This document shows, one piece after another, positions 14,617-57,984 of a stretch of DNA of 64,000 nt. The number at the start of each line of letters is the position of its first letter. The stretch's first letter is position 1. The position numbers and the translations under genes were made by a program. This DNA comes from Cottoperca gobio (taxonomy: Eukaryota > Chordata > Actinopteri > Perciformes > Bovichtidae): contig NC_041363.1 of assembly GCF_900634415.1 (NCBI RefSeq), forward strand, positions 29,560,534-29,624,533, read 5' to 3'. The notes below the pieces were generated by a model. It was not told where the DNA came from. It did no database searches and saw only the letters and a program-made list of their open reading frames with translations.

Positions 14617-15031
14617 GGTCTGAACGATAGAAACTTCGATCATATTATAATAATACACCACCGAACATATTCACATGTATTATTCATCTCACTTAAAATA
14701 AAATTTGGAGAAACAAATCACGTTCCACTTGGCTCGGATGTTTCTGTGCGTTTATTGCGCGTTGAACTACCCAAACATATAATCAAATAAAAACAGCATC
14801 ACCGCAAGCTGCAATATCAAATAATAATGCAATAAGGTGCGCTCGAATTTAAGGTTTGATAAAGGGGAGAGCCCTTCATACCTGTACAATACTTTACATG
14901 CTTTTGAAATAATGATCACTGACTAAACTGTGTTCAATGTCAACTTGTCAGTATATCAAAAGTACAAATATTCGTTTAAATAAAATAAACTTACTTTCTC
15001 CAACAATGGCTTTTAGTCCAAGTGGTGCCAT
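481..15031 (-). CDS. stxbp1: Syntaxin-binding protein 1 (Munc18-1), N-terminal exons
   Basis: Three minus-strand coding exons join in frame: 15031-14995, 744-695 and 562-481 (37+50+82 nt, 56 codons plus one base). The protein starts MAPLGLKAIVGEK, then IMNDVIKKAREKGKWK, then VLVVDKLSMRM and SSCCKMTDIMSEGIT. This is the start of the Sec1/Munc18 fold (domain 1), the part that contacts syntaxin. SM proteins chaperone syntaxin and drive SNARE-dependent vesicle fusion at the presynaptic membrane. Every junction has GT and AG (donor GTAAGT after exons 1 and 3, GTAAAA after exon 2), and phases match (exon 1 ends in phase 1). Intron 1 is about 14.2 kb and packed with transposons. The head-to-head neighbour niban2 matches the human NIBAN2-STXBP1 arrangement and favours STXBP1 over STXBP2 or STXBP3. 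The sequence resembles the fish stxbp1b-type paralogue somewhat more, but a or b cannot be settled. The remaining exons lie left of the window. Confidence 0.9.
695..744 (-). CDS. stxbp1: stxbp1 coding exon 2
   Basis: Fifty bases encode KIMNDVIKKAREKGKWK. A pyrimidine-rich tract ending CTTCACAG precedes the exon on the minus strand and GTAAAA follows it. The exon completes the Lys codon begun in exon 1. Confidence 0.9.
745..1322. other. stxbp1 intron 1, left part
   Basis: Intronic AT-rich sequence between exon 2 and the first recognisable transposon. No gene, RNA or regulatory element could be supported here. Confidence 0.6.
1323..1594. mobile_element. hAT-type MITE with 8-bp TSD
   Basis: A 272-bp element begins TAGGGCTGTC and ends GACAGCCCTA. 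The perfect 8-bp duplication AAATTAAC flanks it at 1315-1322 and 1595-1602. The interior carries ATTAACGCGATTAATTAATC-like motifs and no coding capacity. TIR form, TSD length and lack of ORF indicate a non-autonomous hAT element. It sits exactly where a piggyBac-like remnant meets its TTAA target. Confidence 0.88.
1598..2515. mobile_element. piggyBac-like remnant, interrupted
   Basis: The left edge reads TTAA then CCCTTTGACACAC, followed by a GGGTCCAAACGGACCC palindrome. A hairpin built on GGGTCATTTTAGACCC lies at 2470-2509. TTAA targets, a CCCTTT end and GGGTC palindromes are typical of piggyBac-like MITEs in fish. A Rex3 fragment (1757-2129) lies inside. The right end is decayed and no second clean TTAA end is seen, so the extent and family are tentative. 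Confidence 0.4.
1757..2129 (+). mobile_element. Rex3-like RTE LINE fragment (copy A)
   Basis: Translation gives the C-terminal reverse-transcriptase region (CLLRVGNEPLPQ, EFKYLGVLFASEG, RTVVTKRELSQ, LLYVERSQLRWFGH, MPPGRL). It aligns with the longer copy at 19073-20347. Relative to that copy it has lost both ends and has an internal deletion between the ELSQ and LLYVERS blocks. It is not functional. Confidence 0.9.
2130..2524. other. Non-genic intron DNA with hairpin
   Basis: AT-rich intronic sequence. The only structure is the hairpin at 2470-2509: two 16-nt arms differing at one position, with an 8-nt loop, attributed to the piggyBac-like remnant. Confidence 0.5.
2525..3738 (+). mobile_element. 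Ty3/Gypsy pol fragment: RT and RNase H
   Basis: Decayed Gypsy polyprotein in several frames. It runs SAFDLVQKAKVFTKLNLRNAY, then MPFGLNNAPAVFQTFVNDFL with the catalytic YLDDI at about 2772-2786. The connection QFLGFANFYRKFIHNFS follows, then the RNase H region (RNYDVSNKELL, TDHNNLEYIRKAKR) and DALSRLFEAE. gag, protease and the 5' LTR are missing. Stops and frameshifts (for example at 2632 and 3187) make it a pseudogene. An inverted duplication at 3219-3262 replaces a few RNase H codons. The matching integrase half resumes at about 9416, after intervening elements. Confidence 0.9.
3219..3262. repeat. Perfect 20-bp inverted repeat in Gypsy RNase H
   Basis: Arms at 3219-3238 and 3243-3262 are exact reverse complements around a 4-nt loop. 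The right arm is normal Gypsy sequence (LSQRSAQ). The left arm is an extra inverted copy that replaced the expected residues before it. Confidence 0.95.
3740..4530 (+). mobile_element. BEL/Pao pol fragment, left half (RT)
   Basis: Translation gives TEKQLKREPEWLAAYTAQ, VHEMVERGAAI, then WRGPVWYVSHLVAPNP, FAALGDIRKMYNSVWL, GDRPAGCIAQLAM and DSYVDDILTS (the RT YVDD motif, near 4321-4350). This is BEL/Pao reverse transcriptase. The frame stays open from 3875 to 4531, where an L2 LINE interrupts it. No BEL LTR is seen to the left; it abuts Gypsy sequence at about 3735-3745. Confidence 0.9.
4531..6688 (+). mobile_element. L2-like LINE inserted in BEL/Pao
   Basis: A 5'-truncated non-LTR retrotransposon. 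Reverse transcriptase blocks read LDLSAAFDTVNHDIM, LNWFKSYLSE, GVPQGSVLGPILFTLYM and HCYADDTQLYLS (the YADD site, about 5214-5250). The C-terminal region reads RLIQNAAARVLTRTRKRDHI, ALHWLPVKYRIEFKIL and TFLFDKAYS, with a stop near 6054. Two interruptions (stop near 5063, shift near 5600) break the frame. The 3' UTR ends with GATATTGGGCTATACAAAT and TTTGATTTGATT repeats. Removing 4531-6688 rejoins the BEL reading frame across NILLPNQMREED, which fixes the insertion site. Confidence 0.9.
6689..8090 (+). mobile_element. BEL/Pao pol fragment, right half (RNase H)
   Basis: Continuation of the BEL element: MREEDNKVLGVRYLVEENK, RRELLSQVAGVYDPIGLVTP, TFHRSLTPAGWVGKP, then GAVFAAQLRRYIEK, DSQTVLGAIQRDSYGY and PGDLNIADVITRG. 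The end of the recognisable part (AVYKEEESGLLVCGG-like) is near 8085. Frameshifts and stops (for example 7141 and 7470) show decay. The integrase and the right LTR are absent. Confidence 0.88.
8091..8252. other. Unassigned spacer before hAT element
   Basis: AT-rich sequence between the last BEL codons and the hAT element. It carries no recognisable LTR or ORF. Its last 8 bases are the left target duplication of the hAT. Confidence 0.5.
8253..9407 (-). mobile_element. Internally deleted hAT transposon, BED-type transposase
   Basis: TIRs CAGGGGTCGGCAACC and GGTTGCCGACCCCTG are exact inverses. The perfect 8-bp TSD CTCTAAGC is at 8245-8252 and 9408-9415. The minus strand keeps the transposase N-terminus: EFNSAWTDTFAF, then WPVCLICGEKLAKNKKCNVE, the C..C half of a BED-like zinc finger, at about 9110-8950. 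A further open block (8810-8394) reads IVRRGKLFTDGEYMKEAF and AIKMATHITKQDI. It resembles fish hAT proteins annotated as ZBED or GTF2IRD2-like. The DDE core and hATC dimerisation domain are missing, so it is non-autonomous. Confidence 0.9.
9416..10357 (+). mobile_element. Ty3/Gypsy integrase and chromodomain, right half
   Basis: Second half of the Gypsy element that begins at 2525. It contains the zinc-finger region (RFWWPSMQSEVSEYV), PLPVPQCPWSHISIDFGTG, then VVDRFSKMAHFIAQTKLPSA of the DDE core. The C-terminal region (LYRPGQRVWLATNDLP, KLAYRFVGPFPI) leads to a chromodomain-like tail (LAVRNRGRSRQFLVNWEGYG, WVSSSFI). A deletion just after HHVFTYS removes much of the catalytic core. The open frame from 9807 ends within the LTR. 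Frameshifts make it a pseudogene. Confidence 0.9.
10358..10776 (+). repeat. 3' LTR of the Gypsy element
   Basis: The sequence starts TGTCATGTCCTGTC directly after the pol stop region and ends GGTTGGTGACA, the usual TG...CA LTR ends, about 419 bp. A TATA-like box (GTATAAATAG) sits at about 10617-10626. No 5' LTR partner exists in the window. Confidence 0.75.
10777..11029. other. stxbp1 intron 1 spacer
   Basis: Intronic sequence right of the Gypsy LTR, starting with a short A run. No recognisable gene or repeat was seen. Confidence 0.5.
11030..11400. repeat. Dispersed element with C/CA tracts (copy 1)
   Basis: It starts CAGTGTTTCCCTA and contains T-rich sequence, CGCTTATGCTATTGATC, GTGCACGTTTCAGTGTG and TTTTGCGAAGGGCGGGGCT. 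CA-rich repeats and a run of 21 C (11373-11393) follow. A related copy lies at 43759-44195, and the GCGAAGGGCGGGGCT plus CA block recurs inverted at about 31620-31735. The CAGTGTTTCCC end suggests a hAT-type non-autonomous element, but no clean right end or TSD was found. Confidence 0.6.
11401..12180. other. stxbp1 intron 1, nothing recognised
   Basis: Mixed intronic sequence. Short open frames exist but none shows conserved motifs, splice context or family similarity. Confidence 0.5.
12181..12475. repeat. Dispersed repeat with strong hairpin
   Basis: The segment contains GAACGCTATATCTCAGGAAC, a phrase I recognise from fish repeats. It is followed by a hairpin at 12362-12410 (21-nt arms, one mismatch, 7-nt loop). 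A direct duplication of CCGCCTTGCAATTAACGCAA comes next, and the second copy ends in its own inverse (CGCAAGGCGG). It is probably a MITE end or terminal hairpin. The family is not known to me. Confidence 0.5.
12476..14994. other. stxbp1 intron 1, proximal part
   Basis: About 2.5 kb of AT-rich intron directly downstream of exon 1. It holds a TAA microsatellite at 14578-14617 and a short repeat-like piece near 13795-13860 (GGGGACATATCATGAAAAAC). No exon, RNA gene or clear transposon end was identified. Confidence 0.5.
14578..14617. repeat. (TAA)n microsatellite
   Basis: Thirteen uninterrupted TAA-type units within stxbp1 intron 1, close to exon 1. Confidence 0.95.
14995..15031 (-). CDS. stxbp1: stxbp1 coding exon 1
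   Basis: The start codon is at 15031-15029, and the exon encodes MAPLGLKAIVGE plus the first base of a Lys codon before GTAAGT at 14994-14989. A longer open frame through the same DNA in another register (15278-14991) shows no family similarity and is not the protein. The 5' UTR is expected just upstream, from about 15032. Confidence 0.9.
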
Positions 15032-17759
15032 AATGCTGCGCGTCCAACTGTCCACACAACACTAACCAGTGCCACAACACAACTACTGTCAAGATCATAA
15101 GAATAAACAACGCACTTCCGTTGCTATTCATCCAAAATAAAAGCTTTCCGTTTGGGAAGTAGTTCAGTGCCATTGGTAAAATAAGTGAATAATTAGTGAT
15201 TAAATTAACTACTGCGTGTTTCAACGAGGAATGTACCGATGTGGACACATGAGCATGTTGGTCAGCATGGAAGTTCATTCTTATGTATCCATTCCTGAGG
15301 TTTCAACGACAACTCATAGTCTTAATCACACAAGTAGTCTCAGGTGTCATGATTATGGAACTTCAGACACATGGTAACAGTGGTCACATTTGAAAGGGAG
15401 GCCCCTGTCTCTGTTCAAAGATGCTCTCTAGTACACTAGAAACCGACAACATTAACCTGAACGGAGAGGTTAATACGCTTTAACCGGAATTGCTCGTCTG
15501 TCTGGTGATCTCAGAATAGGGTAATCATGTAACAGAAGACACTTGAGAGAATGGTCCAAAGTATACTGGAGCACACAGAATTAAGTCAACAAACCTTATT
15601 AGAAGACTAATGATTAACTACAGACAAGGACTCTGATGAAGATGCACCCAGCATTGAAACGTTAATCTTCTAATAAAATTGAGCATTAAAATGTAGATGT
15701 ACATATGCAACGGCTACAAGACACACAACCACACATGTAAATCTGACAAGGTGAACAGAAAATAACATATTTTTGAATTTGCATCTGAATGAAAAATAAA
15801 ATATTGTGTATAGCTGTACTCATTTTACCATATAACACTTTGGAAGAAATACTGAGAGCACAGTTGACATGAAATCAAGACTTTGCTGTAAGGAATTATA
15901 GGAAAAAAACAAGAAGTCAAACATTGTTTTTAAACTTTTGTGTAGTCTACACTTTGTACTATTTCTTTTTATATTTCGGTTCATTTTGGTGAGCTTTACA
16001 TTTGGAATTTTAGATCTGACTTTTTAAGAATGGGTCTCTAGTTCTTACAACGGACTCTTCTTTATAAGCTTTTATTTTGAAGACAATATGTCAGAACCGG
16101 AAACCTCATGCCTGCTATTCAGTTCTGACTTGCTGCGCCAGAAATATGTCAAAATCAATACAATTAAAATGAAGAAGCACAAATTGAGGTAAATAAACAT
16201 ATTACAAATATATATATTAATAATATATATTCATCTCATATTTAAATATAAATGAAACATGTATAATGATGATATAGCTGTTGATTTAAGTTTCCTGAAA
16301 ATGTTCTGCAAAGTAGGGGTAATGAAAAAACGAATTAAAAACTGCTCCCTCATGTCAGCAGAGATAACACTACTTTATAATGTAGGCACGCACTTTATAA
16401 AGGGGGGGGGGGGGGGAGAGGAGAAGTATTCAGCATGTCAGCAAAAAAAAAATTTTTTCAAGGGTAGTAAATCACCACTGAACCATCCACCGAGTGGACT
16501 GGCAATGATTTATAAGAGAAAAATAAGTGTTTGACACCTCATCCATTGAGTGAGAGGAGAAGAAAAACATAGAGCTTTCGTTCTTTTGGAATAAAAATGT
16601 CATCGCAAACTTTTGTCCACACTATGTTTTTATGAGCCATGTTTTGAAATATGTTTAAAATATGCAGGCTGATTAAGGATGTCACTGGACAAACATCCAC
16701 AACACAACAATGTGCTAACATAGAGTTTTCAGATATGCAGTATTTGAATTTGCAGCATGGTCACATGAGCGAGGACTGGGGGTCTTATTGAGGACTTTGT
16801 TTTAGTCTAGAGTTTAAAATGCAGTGATTCATCTTTGAGGACGAGTAACTGACCTACAGTTAGTTTTGCCTAATTTGATGTCCGTTTCTTGTGACATGTG
16901 ACTGCTGTAAACAAAACAAAACCTCTTTTTATTGAAACAGATACATTTCCAGTGTGGCACGCTGACCCCGGCAGCGGACTGTATCTTCCTCAGCTTCATC
17001 ACGCTGACTTGTGAGGTGTTACACTCACCTTTAAAAAAGATAAATGTTATGGTTGAAAAAGTGATCTGCTAGAAATGTCCTGCTCTTGACTATGGCAGTT
17101 TTCTTCCTGGTAACATAAAGTAGACAAATGAATCGCCATGCCCAAATGAAGTACTATTTTATCACCTTAAATTCAACTGTATAAAACACACAGGTACTTC
17201 ATATACACACTCCAGTACTTTTAGATTCAATATATTGAACTGTAACTTTTAGGCCCAAAAATAATGGTAGCTATACAAAGGATTCAGTGTTCCTCCACCG
17301 GACATGTTTGTGTACCAGGAAACACTGTTTGAATGTTGAGAATTAGAATTTACAGAAATAAGCTACAACAGACCAGTTAACTGTTTTTGTCTTTTTGTCC
17401 AAATCCAATCCAAATAGTTCGAACATTTATGAGACAGGGATTGTGGGAATATGCATTTCGCCCACATGATTTGAACGCATCTCCGCTCGAAGGTGGGAGT
17501 TCTTCGATTTTAAAGGAGGGTGTGTCTCTTCGAGAAATCGCCGTCAGTTTGTCACTGCTGATTTTTATTCCTTCCCTTACCTTTTTGTTTTAAGTGTTTG
17601 CTCCTACCCGTCTGTTTTCTAAACTTCAGTCAGCTCAGGTTATGTTGGAGAGGAGGTGAAAGGGTTCTTCAGGAGTCTCCCTACTCTCAACAGATTCCTT
17701 GCGTTTGTTTTAAAGAATACACCAGTGGAGTCAATCTGGTATTTTGAGTTTATTCCACC
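15032..17759. promoter_or_regulatory. Divergent stxbp1/niban2 intergenic region
   Basis: This 2.7-kb stretch separates the start codons of two genes transcribed away from each other, so it should contain both 5' UTRs and core promoters. No coding exon was seen. The niban2-proximal 350 bp is less AT-rich, with CpGs and a TATA-like TTTTAAAG near 17510. A run of 15 G lies at 16402-16416 and AT-rich tracts near 16205-16255. Transcription start sites cannot be placed from sequence alone. Confidence 0.5.
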
Positions 17760-52787
<35,028 letters not shown>

Positions 52788-53985
52788 TGGAATGATTTCC
52801 ATTTGTTAGACCTAAACTTAATTCTGCCCGGTTATATTTTTGTTAGTTTTTATGTTTATTTGACAAATATTAAAAGATACTTCATGCTTTTTTATCCATA
52901 TTAGTTTGTAGTTTCAAGCACAGTAATCACTCAGCAGATTGTTTTCACCGAGCAGGACTCAGGTGCTGTGGTCATATTGTTAAATATTGTTTTTCTGTAT
53001 AATTTTGACAACTTTGCATCTGACAGAAAATCCTCAGCCCTTTCAGTCCTCATACGTTCCACACTGGTAGAAATGTGAGCACAGTGGAGGACCTAGAGTC
53101 TGTAATGGTGTGTTTATAAACGCGTGACAAGTTGCAAGAACACCCCAGTTGAGGTGCCTTTGGTGAAAAACATGTACATTGATTTAACGATCTCATTGAA
53201 CTGTGATGCCTTAAATAACTTTTATCAAGTAGATTTATTTTTTTGCATTTGTGGGTGTGAATACAGTTTTTGGAAGCTATTATATACTGAAAACTCACTT
53301 ATTGGTTAACAGAAAATGCCTTCCCAGAATGTGGGAAAGTCTCAAAGTAGATTTTATTTTTCCATATCAGACTGGCATTAAAATTAATTAATTGTACTCT
53401 CTTAAGACTTGACCATTTATTTTGTGTTGGTCGGAATTACACAAACAAAGTAGAAAGTAAGCTTGTCTATATTATGTATAAATACTTCTATGGACCGGTG
53501 AAATACAAAATTGTCAATTTACATAATTTCATAAGTGCCTTAGCGGATCTCTCACCCCTATTTTATTTATTATTTTGCACCCTTTCTCTTTTTTGACCAT
53601 TGTACTTTTAGATTTATTTTACTCTTGTGTGTTTACAAATGACTTTTATTGATGATAATAAATCATTATCAATTATCATGGTCAGTGCTTTCTTTTTTAT
53701 ATTTGTGTGTGTGTGTGTGTGCGTGGTACCTCTTGCTGCTTCGAAGAGCCTCATTAACTGAAACGGCAAACTGAATATCAATGGGATTTTTTTGTTAAAC
53801 TTCATATTCATTTATTACGCTGTTATGTTTAGTTTTTAAACAGAGCATGTCATGTTGTATATCAATCCCAACTCTCATCATACAGTTTACCTTCGTGCCA
53901 CCAGAGAGCACCAAAGCATTATCAATGAGAAGTGTTACCCTTAAACATTTAAATGACATTCTTATGGAAGCCTATTTCCGCTAGT
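52788..53985 (+). other. niban2 3' UTR and intergenic DNA
   Basis: AT-rich sequence after the niban2 stop. AATAAA-like signals occur near 53657-53662 (GATAATAAATC), so the 3' UTR may end near 53.68 kb. A short TG run lies at 53704-53720. No npdc1 5' exon was recognised. Confidence 0.5.
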
Positions 53986-53989
53986 TAAA

Positions 53990-55033
53990 AAATCGAAATG
54001 AGATACAAAGTCATAATTATGAGAAAGTCAGAACAAACAATGAGCCGAAGATCATCGCTGGCTACTTCATTGATGCTGTTATCAATGCTGGTGGGTGCCC
54101 TGCCAGAATCACACTTGATTTAGGAGCAGAAAATGGCCATATGGCTGAAATGCAGCAGTTTTTTAATTTTACTGGGAACCAAGCAGAAACAGACAGTGTC
54201 ACCTTTGGTCCAAGCACGGGAAACCAGTGTATTGAAAGATGGTGGCTGACCTTGCGAAGTGAGTGTGTCCAGTTTTGGATAGACCTATTTGACAAACTGA
54301 GAGAAGATGGCTAATTCTCAGACAACTTCTTGGACAAGTTCCTGATCCAATTCTGCTTTCTTCAAACAATAAAGGTAGCTGACATATTATGAAATAAAGA
54401 ACTGTTGAATGTGTTGAATATTTTTTAAAAGCCACAAATGAATGTGTACAAAAGTAATTTCCTGTGTTTCCGTGCAGAGAATAAATTATTGTTTCTACCC
54501 ATAATGTGGGTATTCAGTGTAGCTCTGTCAATTATCCAGTGTAATAATTTGCATGACATAATAATCTGAAAGATTGTTTTTATTTACGGGGTTTATCCAC
54601 CACATTTTTAAAGCTGTGAGGATATAACATTAGTTGCACGGCTGCAGTAGCATTATAGGTATTAATGATTGTGCCAACCTACCATATTACCACTAGAAGA
54701 TAAAACTCTCAAATATAACAAACGACTTGAGTAAGGCAGTAATCACCAATGCTCAATATTTAATACATTCTGTCTGACTGAATATTATTTGCCTCCTAGG
54801 AAGAACTTAATGAGGTTGTATTGACTTGGGACAACCGCAGAGTCCGTCAAGTGCAGAACTCACAATCCCCCCCATGGACGTCCCTCCCTATAACATGCAG
54901 TACCTCATCTGTACGGAGGCAGAGAGTGTTTGCACTCTGTGGACCTGGAGAAGGTTCACGTCTGCCTTGACGAGTGTGTGTTCAAGGACTTCCCAATGAA
55001 CAATGAACTAGATCTAGATCATTAACTGTCATA
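53990..55033 (+). pseudogene. Degraded integrase-type transposase gene
   Basis: The plus strand reads GYFIDAVINAGGCPARITLD, LGAENGHMAEMQQFFNFTGN, FGPSTGNQCIERWWLTLRSE, CVQFWIDLFDKLREDG, then stop and DNFLDKFLIQFCFLQTIK. After an intron with acceptor CTCCTAG at about 54800 it resumes EELNEVVLTWDNRRVRQ, EAESVCTLW and, in another frame, DLEKVHVCLDECVFKDFP, ending NNELDLDH and a stop at 55033. The layout is a DDE/D integrase core (Asp in ITLDLGAENG, Glu in CIERWW) of a kind multiplied in fish genomes. The N-terminal part is absent and there are stops and frameshifts. Its 3' end faces the 3' end of a HECT-type pseudogene on the other strand. The transposon superfamily is not certain. Confidence 0.75.
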
Positions 55034-55675
55034 GGCCAGTGTCACAATTTATAATTCATATTAAAATATATTATATTTGTTTCCTGTTTAATTCCAGGAC
55101 AAATTGAAATATACACACGGATTGCAATTGTCAGAATTATAATATGCCTGTGATGAATGAAAATATAAGTGTGGCTTTTTTGGACTCATCAAAGATGTAC
55201 TAAATATTTTCAGTTATTTGTAACAAAATAAATTGACACACAAAGTAATGTGTTCCTCTTAGATTGACTGTGTAAGAACTGGGTAAAAATGCACACATGT
55301 ATTAACTGAATTATTTATTCAAATATTTAAACAATCTCAGCATACAAAACTACTGTTTTCATTTCACTTGCTACACCACCAGCAGCTTTTAATCGTAACC
55401 CATCTATAGGCTAATGTAGTGGTTTAAAATTCCAAGCTGTCTTTTGGTAAATATTAACAGCACCTGAATAGAGTAAAATAGTGCTTACAAAGTTACATTT
55501 AAATAGGAATATGTAAATTGTAACAATATTTGACTTATGCGACATCTCTTGTTTTGTGAAAGACAAAAATAAAATACGGAAATGCTTGTCCATTTTCAAT
55601 AAACACAAGTTGTAGCACAGGCTGCTCCATTTTTCTTTCATTACCCAAATAACCCTAGACCTCACCACATGTAAA

Positions 55676-56515
55676 CTATTTAATAACCATAATAGTAACG
55701 TTGCTTTCTAACACCTTGTTAATTTCATGTCGAAAATCTGGGTAGTTGTCGTAACTGACTGGCAACTCCAAGTAACGGCCACATGTATGAGCAACGGGTC
55801 TTCTTTGAAATCCTTGAACTTGTGTGAAGCTGACAGTGATGCTCTTTCCTGTCAACAAATCGGATCCCTTCTGAAATCTGAGGGAAAAGGAGAGGTGCCG
55901 GGTGTCTGACTCTCTAAGATCTGCACTAACATAATCGACAATTTGTTTCTCCTGGGAATTCTGCGTACGTGAGTAAGTTATTGTTATCTCATAATCTTTC
56001 TTGATGTTGTTTGTAGCTCTTCGTAGAGCTCTGATCGAACAGGTGCAAGTGTGTTGTTCCACTGTTCAATCACAAAAGCAGGCTCTTGAATCAGTTTTTG
56101 GTGAGCAAACTCCCTCAAGATATGCTCAAAGTTATTTGCTTGTAGGAAGCCGCCTGCAGTTGTGGATGTCCATGATTTCCACCAATTCTTTTTGGTCCAC
56201 ACCTTCAAAATCTGAACGACAAGATTCAAAGAGCACTCGCTCACACTCTGACACATACTTGAGAAAGCTGTCCACAAGATCACTCTCAACAAAAGCCCAA
56301 CAGCTTGCTCCAGAAGTACAGGGGCAAGTTTTACAGGAAGGTACTTCTCTTTTAACCAGCCAAATGTGATTATTCGGCCTACACTTTCCCATTCTTCTTT
56401 ACCAAAATCATGACATAGGTATGGCACTTTGAAACCATTTCCCATAGTGCACTGTTCAAAGTCATTCCAAAATTCTGACAGTATATCTCTCATAACACCT
56501 CCATCATCCACAGCC
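55676..56515 (-). pseudogene. Degraded HECT-type E3 ubiquitin ligase domain
   Basis: The minus strand reads MDDGGVMRDILSEFWNDFEQ, FKVPYLCHDFGKEEWESVGR, IITFGWLKEKYLPVKLAPVL, then in a second frame DLVDSFLKYVSECERVLFES and CRSDFEGVDQKELVEIMD. Back in the first frame comes ANNFEHILREFAHQKLIQEP; a further frame reads LRFQKGSDLLTGKSITVSFT, QVQGFQRRPVAHTCGRYLEL and PVSYDNYPDFRHEINKVLES. The order is HECT N-lobe then C-lobe. The thioester-forming Cys of the HTC motif is present (codon at 55783-55781). At least three frameshifts break it. Fish genomes carry many such copies, often auto-named G2/M phase-specific E3 ligase-like, as I recall. Adjacency to an integrase supports a mobile-element gene rather than host G2E3. 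Confidence 0.75.
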
Positions 56516-57244
56516 TTTCAACCCAACCTTCTTAGTGAGTCTATATTCTACATTATTCTATGACCCTACAGGTTTATGAATTCACTGTTAGGACATGTTT
56601 TTATCATAAATCAAAATGTAGACACTGTGGTTCCCGTGGTGGAATTTAAATAAGTGCAAGTAGGCCTACTTAAGTAATGTATGTAGAGCCTATAAATTAG
56701 TGGTGGGACTACTGGTACTTTCTGCACACTACATTTAGAGAAAACGTCATATATAATGTCAACGTACAATGAAACGTTTTGCCAGTATATTGACACATTT
56801 TTTCATAAAATATTAATACAAGCTGGGTCAACCCTTTTGTACTAATCTGTTTTTTCCAAACAGATCTGGAAAAAAGTATTAATTAATGAATTAAGAGTAT
56901 TAATAAAATAAACATGCTCATGGAATATTTAACAACCTTTCCTTTCTAATAAAAATAGCATTTTAAAACCATGAATGTTGAATATGAAGCTTATCAAGAC
57001 TCCACCCAAACATGTTATAATAAACTACAGTCACTGCAGGTGTTTTTTCATTCGGTGATGTCATAAGCTACCTCACAATAAAATCAAAAGAAGTGAACAT
57101 TTCTCCTTAACCACTTTAAAGGATTGGACTTGTCATATCAGAGGGCTGCAGATCAGAAGATCAATAATATACATGCTGAATAAATATAATAAAACCAAAA
57201 ACTATTTGACTAAAAATCAACTGTTTTTTTATTTTAATTATTTA
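56516..57244. other. Spacer between HECT and SAM-like modules
   Basis: AT-rich non-coding sequence. No open frame of note and no transposon end recognised. Confidence 0.5.
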
Positions 57245-57249
57245 AAGTT

Positions 57250-57716
57250 ACATTTAAGCTTTCAATTTATTCTACGGAGGTGGAGAGGTTTTTTGATCCG
57301 TCAGAAGATGAGCTATGTGACTATTTAAGGTCACGACACGTACCTCAGGAAGACATACAGCGAATGGAACAGCAGAAGGTAGTTTATATATTTTAAATGT
57401 TGTAATTCTTTCACTTGACCTAAAAGAAATTGAAATATTTCTTAATGTCAGATTGATTCCAGTGTCATACATCTCATGACAGATGAGCAGCTGAGAGAGT
57501 ATCTGCCACCCTGTGGTGATCGACTGGCTGTTTAGATACTGCAGACGGAAGGAAAAAGATCCCAGCAGTCGCAAGACAAAACTTTTTGAGTGACTTAGAG
57601 GAAGGCTCTCAAGAAACAAACATGATCATGTGTTTGAAAGAGAGCATCAAACTCCTCCAAAGAATGCTCAGAAGAATCAAAGAACAGTTGAAATTGGATG
57701 GATCCATTTCAGGTAA
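57250..57716 (+). pseudogene. SAM-like N-terminal module of a mobile-element protein
   Basis: Two exon-like blocks. The first reads TEVERFFDPSEDELCDYLRS and RHVPQEDIQRMEQQK before GTAGTT (57379). The second, after GTCAG (57450), reads IDSSVIHLMTDEQLREYLPP and CGDRLAV, then a stop. A shifted frame continues FRYCRRKEKDPSSRKTKLFE and later NQRTVEIGWIHF before GTAAGG at 57714. The short-helix pattern (VP.E.I..ME...ID, MTDEQL..Y.P..GDR) is the SAM-like start found in the multicopy fish HECT/integrase proteins described above. It points away from the HECT pseudogene and is not its continuation in place, implying a separate or rearranged copy. Confidence 0.65.
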
Positions 57717-57847
57717 GGGGAATTTGTGAAAATGATTGTTCTTCATCGTAGACTGATTCTGAGAGAACTTATTCAAGTGATTTCTGAGGAAAATATAATT
57801 GGGAATAACTATCAATTCCAAGTTATTCTTCCTGATGGAAAGCAGTT

Positions 57848-57982
57848 CAATACCAGGCTGCCACCATTGACCCTGAGCAAGGTACTTAACCCTGAGCTGC
57901 TCAAGGGAGACTGTCCCTGCACTTAGTTCAATGTAAGTCGCTCTGGTTTAGAGCGTCTGCTAAATGACCTGTAATGTTATGG
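57848..57982 (+). mobile_element. SINE 3' region
   Basis: GAGCAAGGTACTTAACCCTG and GTAAGTCGCTCTGG, then GAGCGTCTGCTAAATGACC and TGTAATG, form the conserved tail of fish tRNA-derived SINEs. The tRNA-like head is not clear, so this is a 5'-truncated copy. An inverted relative is at 63630-63790. Confidence 0.75.
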
Positions 57983-57984
57983 AA

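Noticed and set aside
14991..15278. 95-codon minus-strand open frame beginning MNFHADQHAHV
   Set aside because: It overlaps stxbp1 exon 1 in a different register. The MAPLGLKAIVGE frame matches the family and splices correctly, so the longer frame is 5' UTR read-through.
55676..56515. Host G2E3 or other cellular HECT gene
   Set aside because: Three or more frameshifts, no introns or partner exons on the minus strand, and an adjacent integrase pseudogene favour a mobile-element origin.
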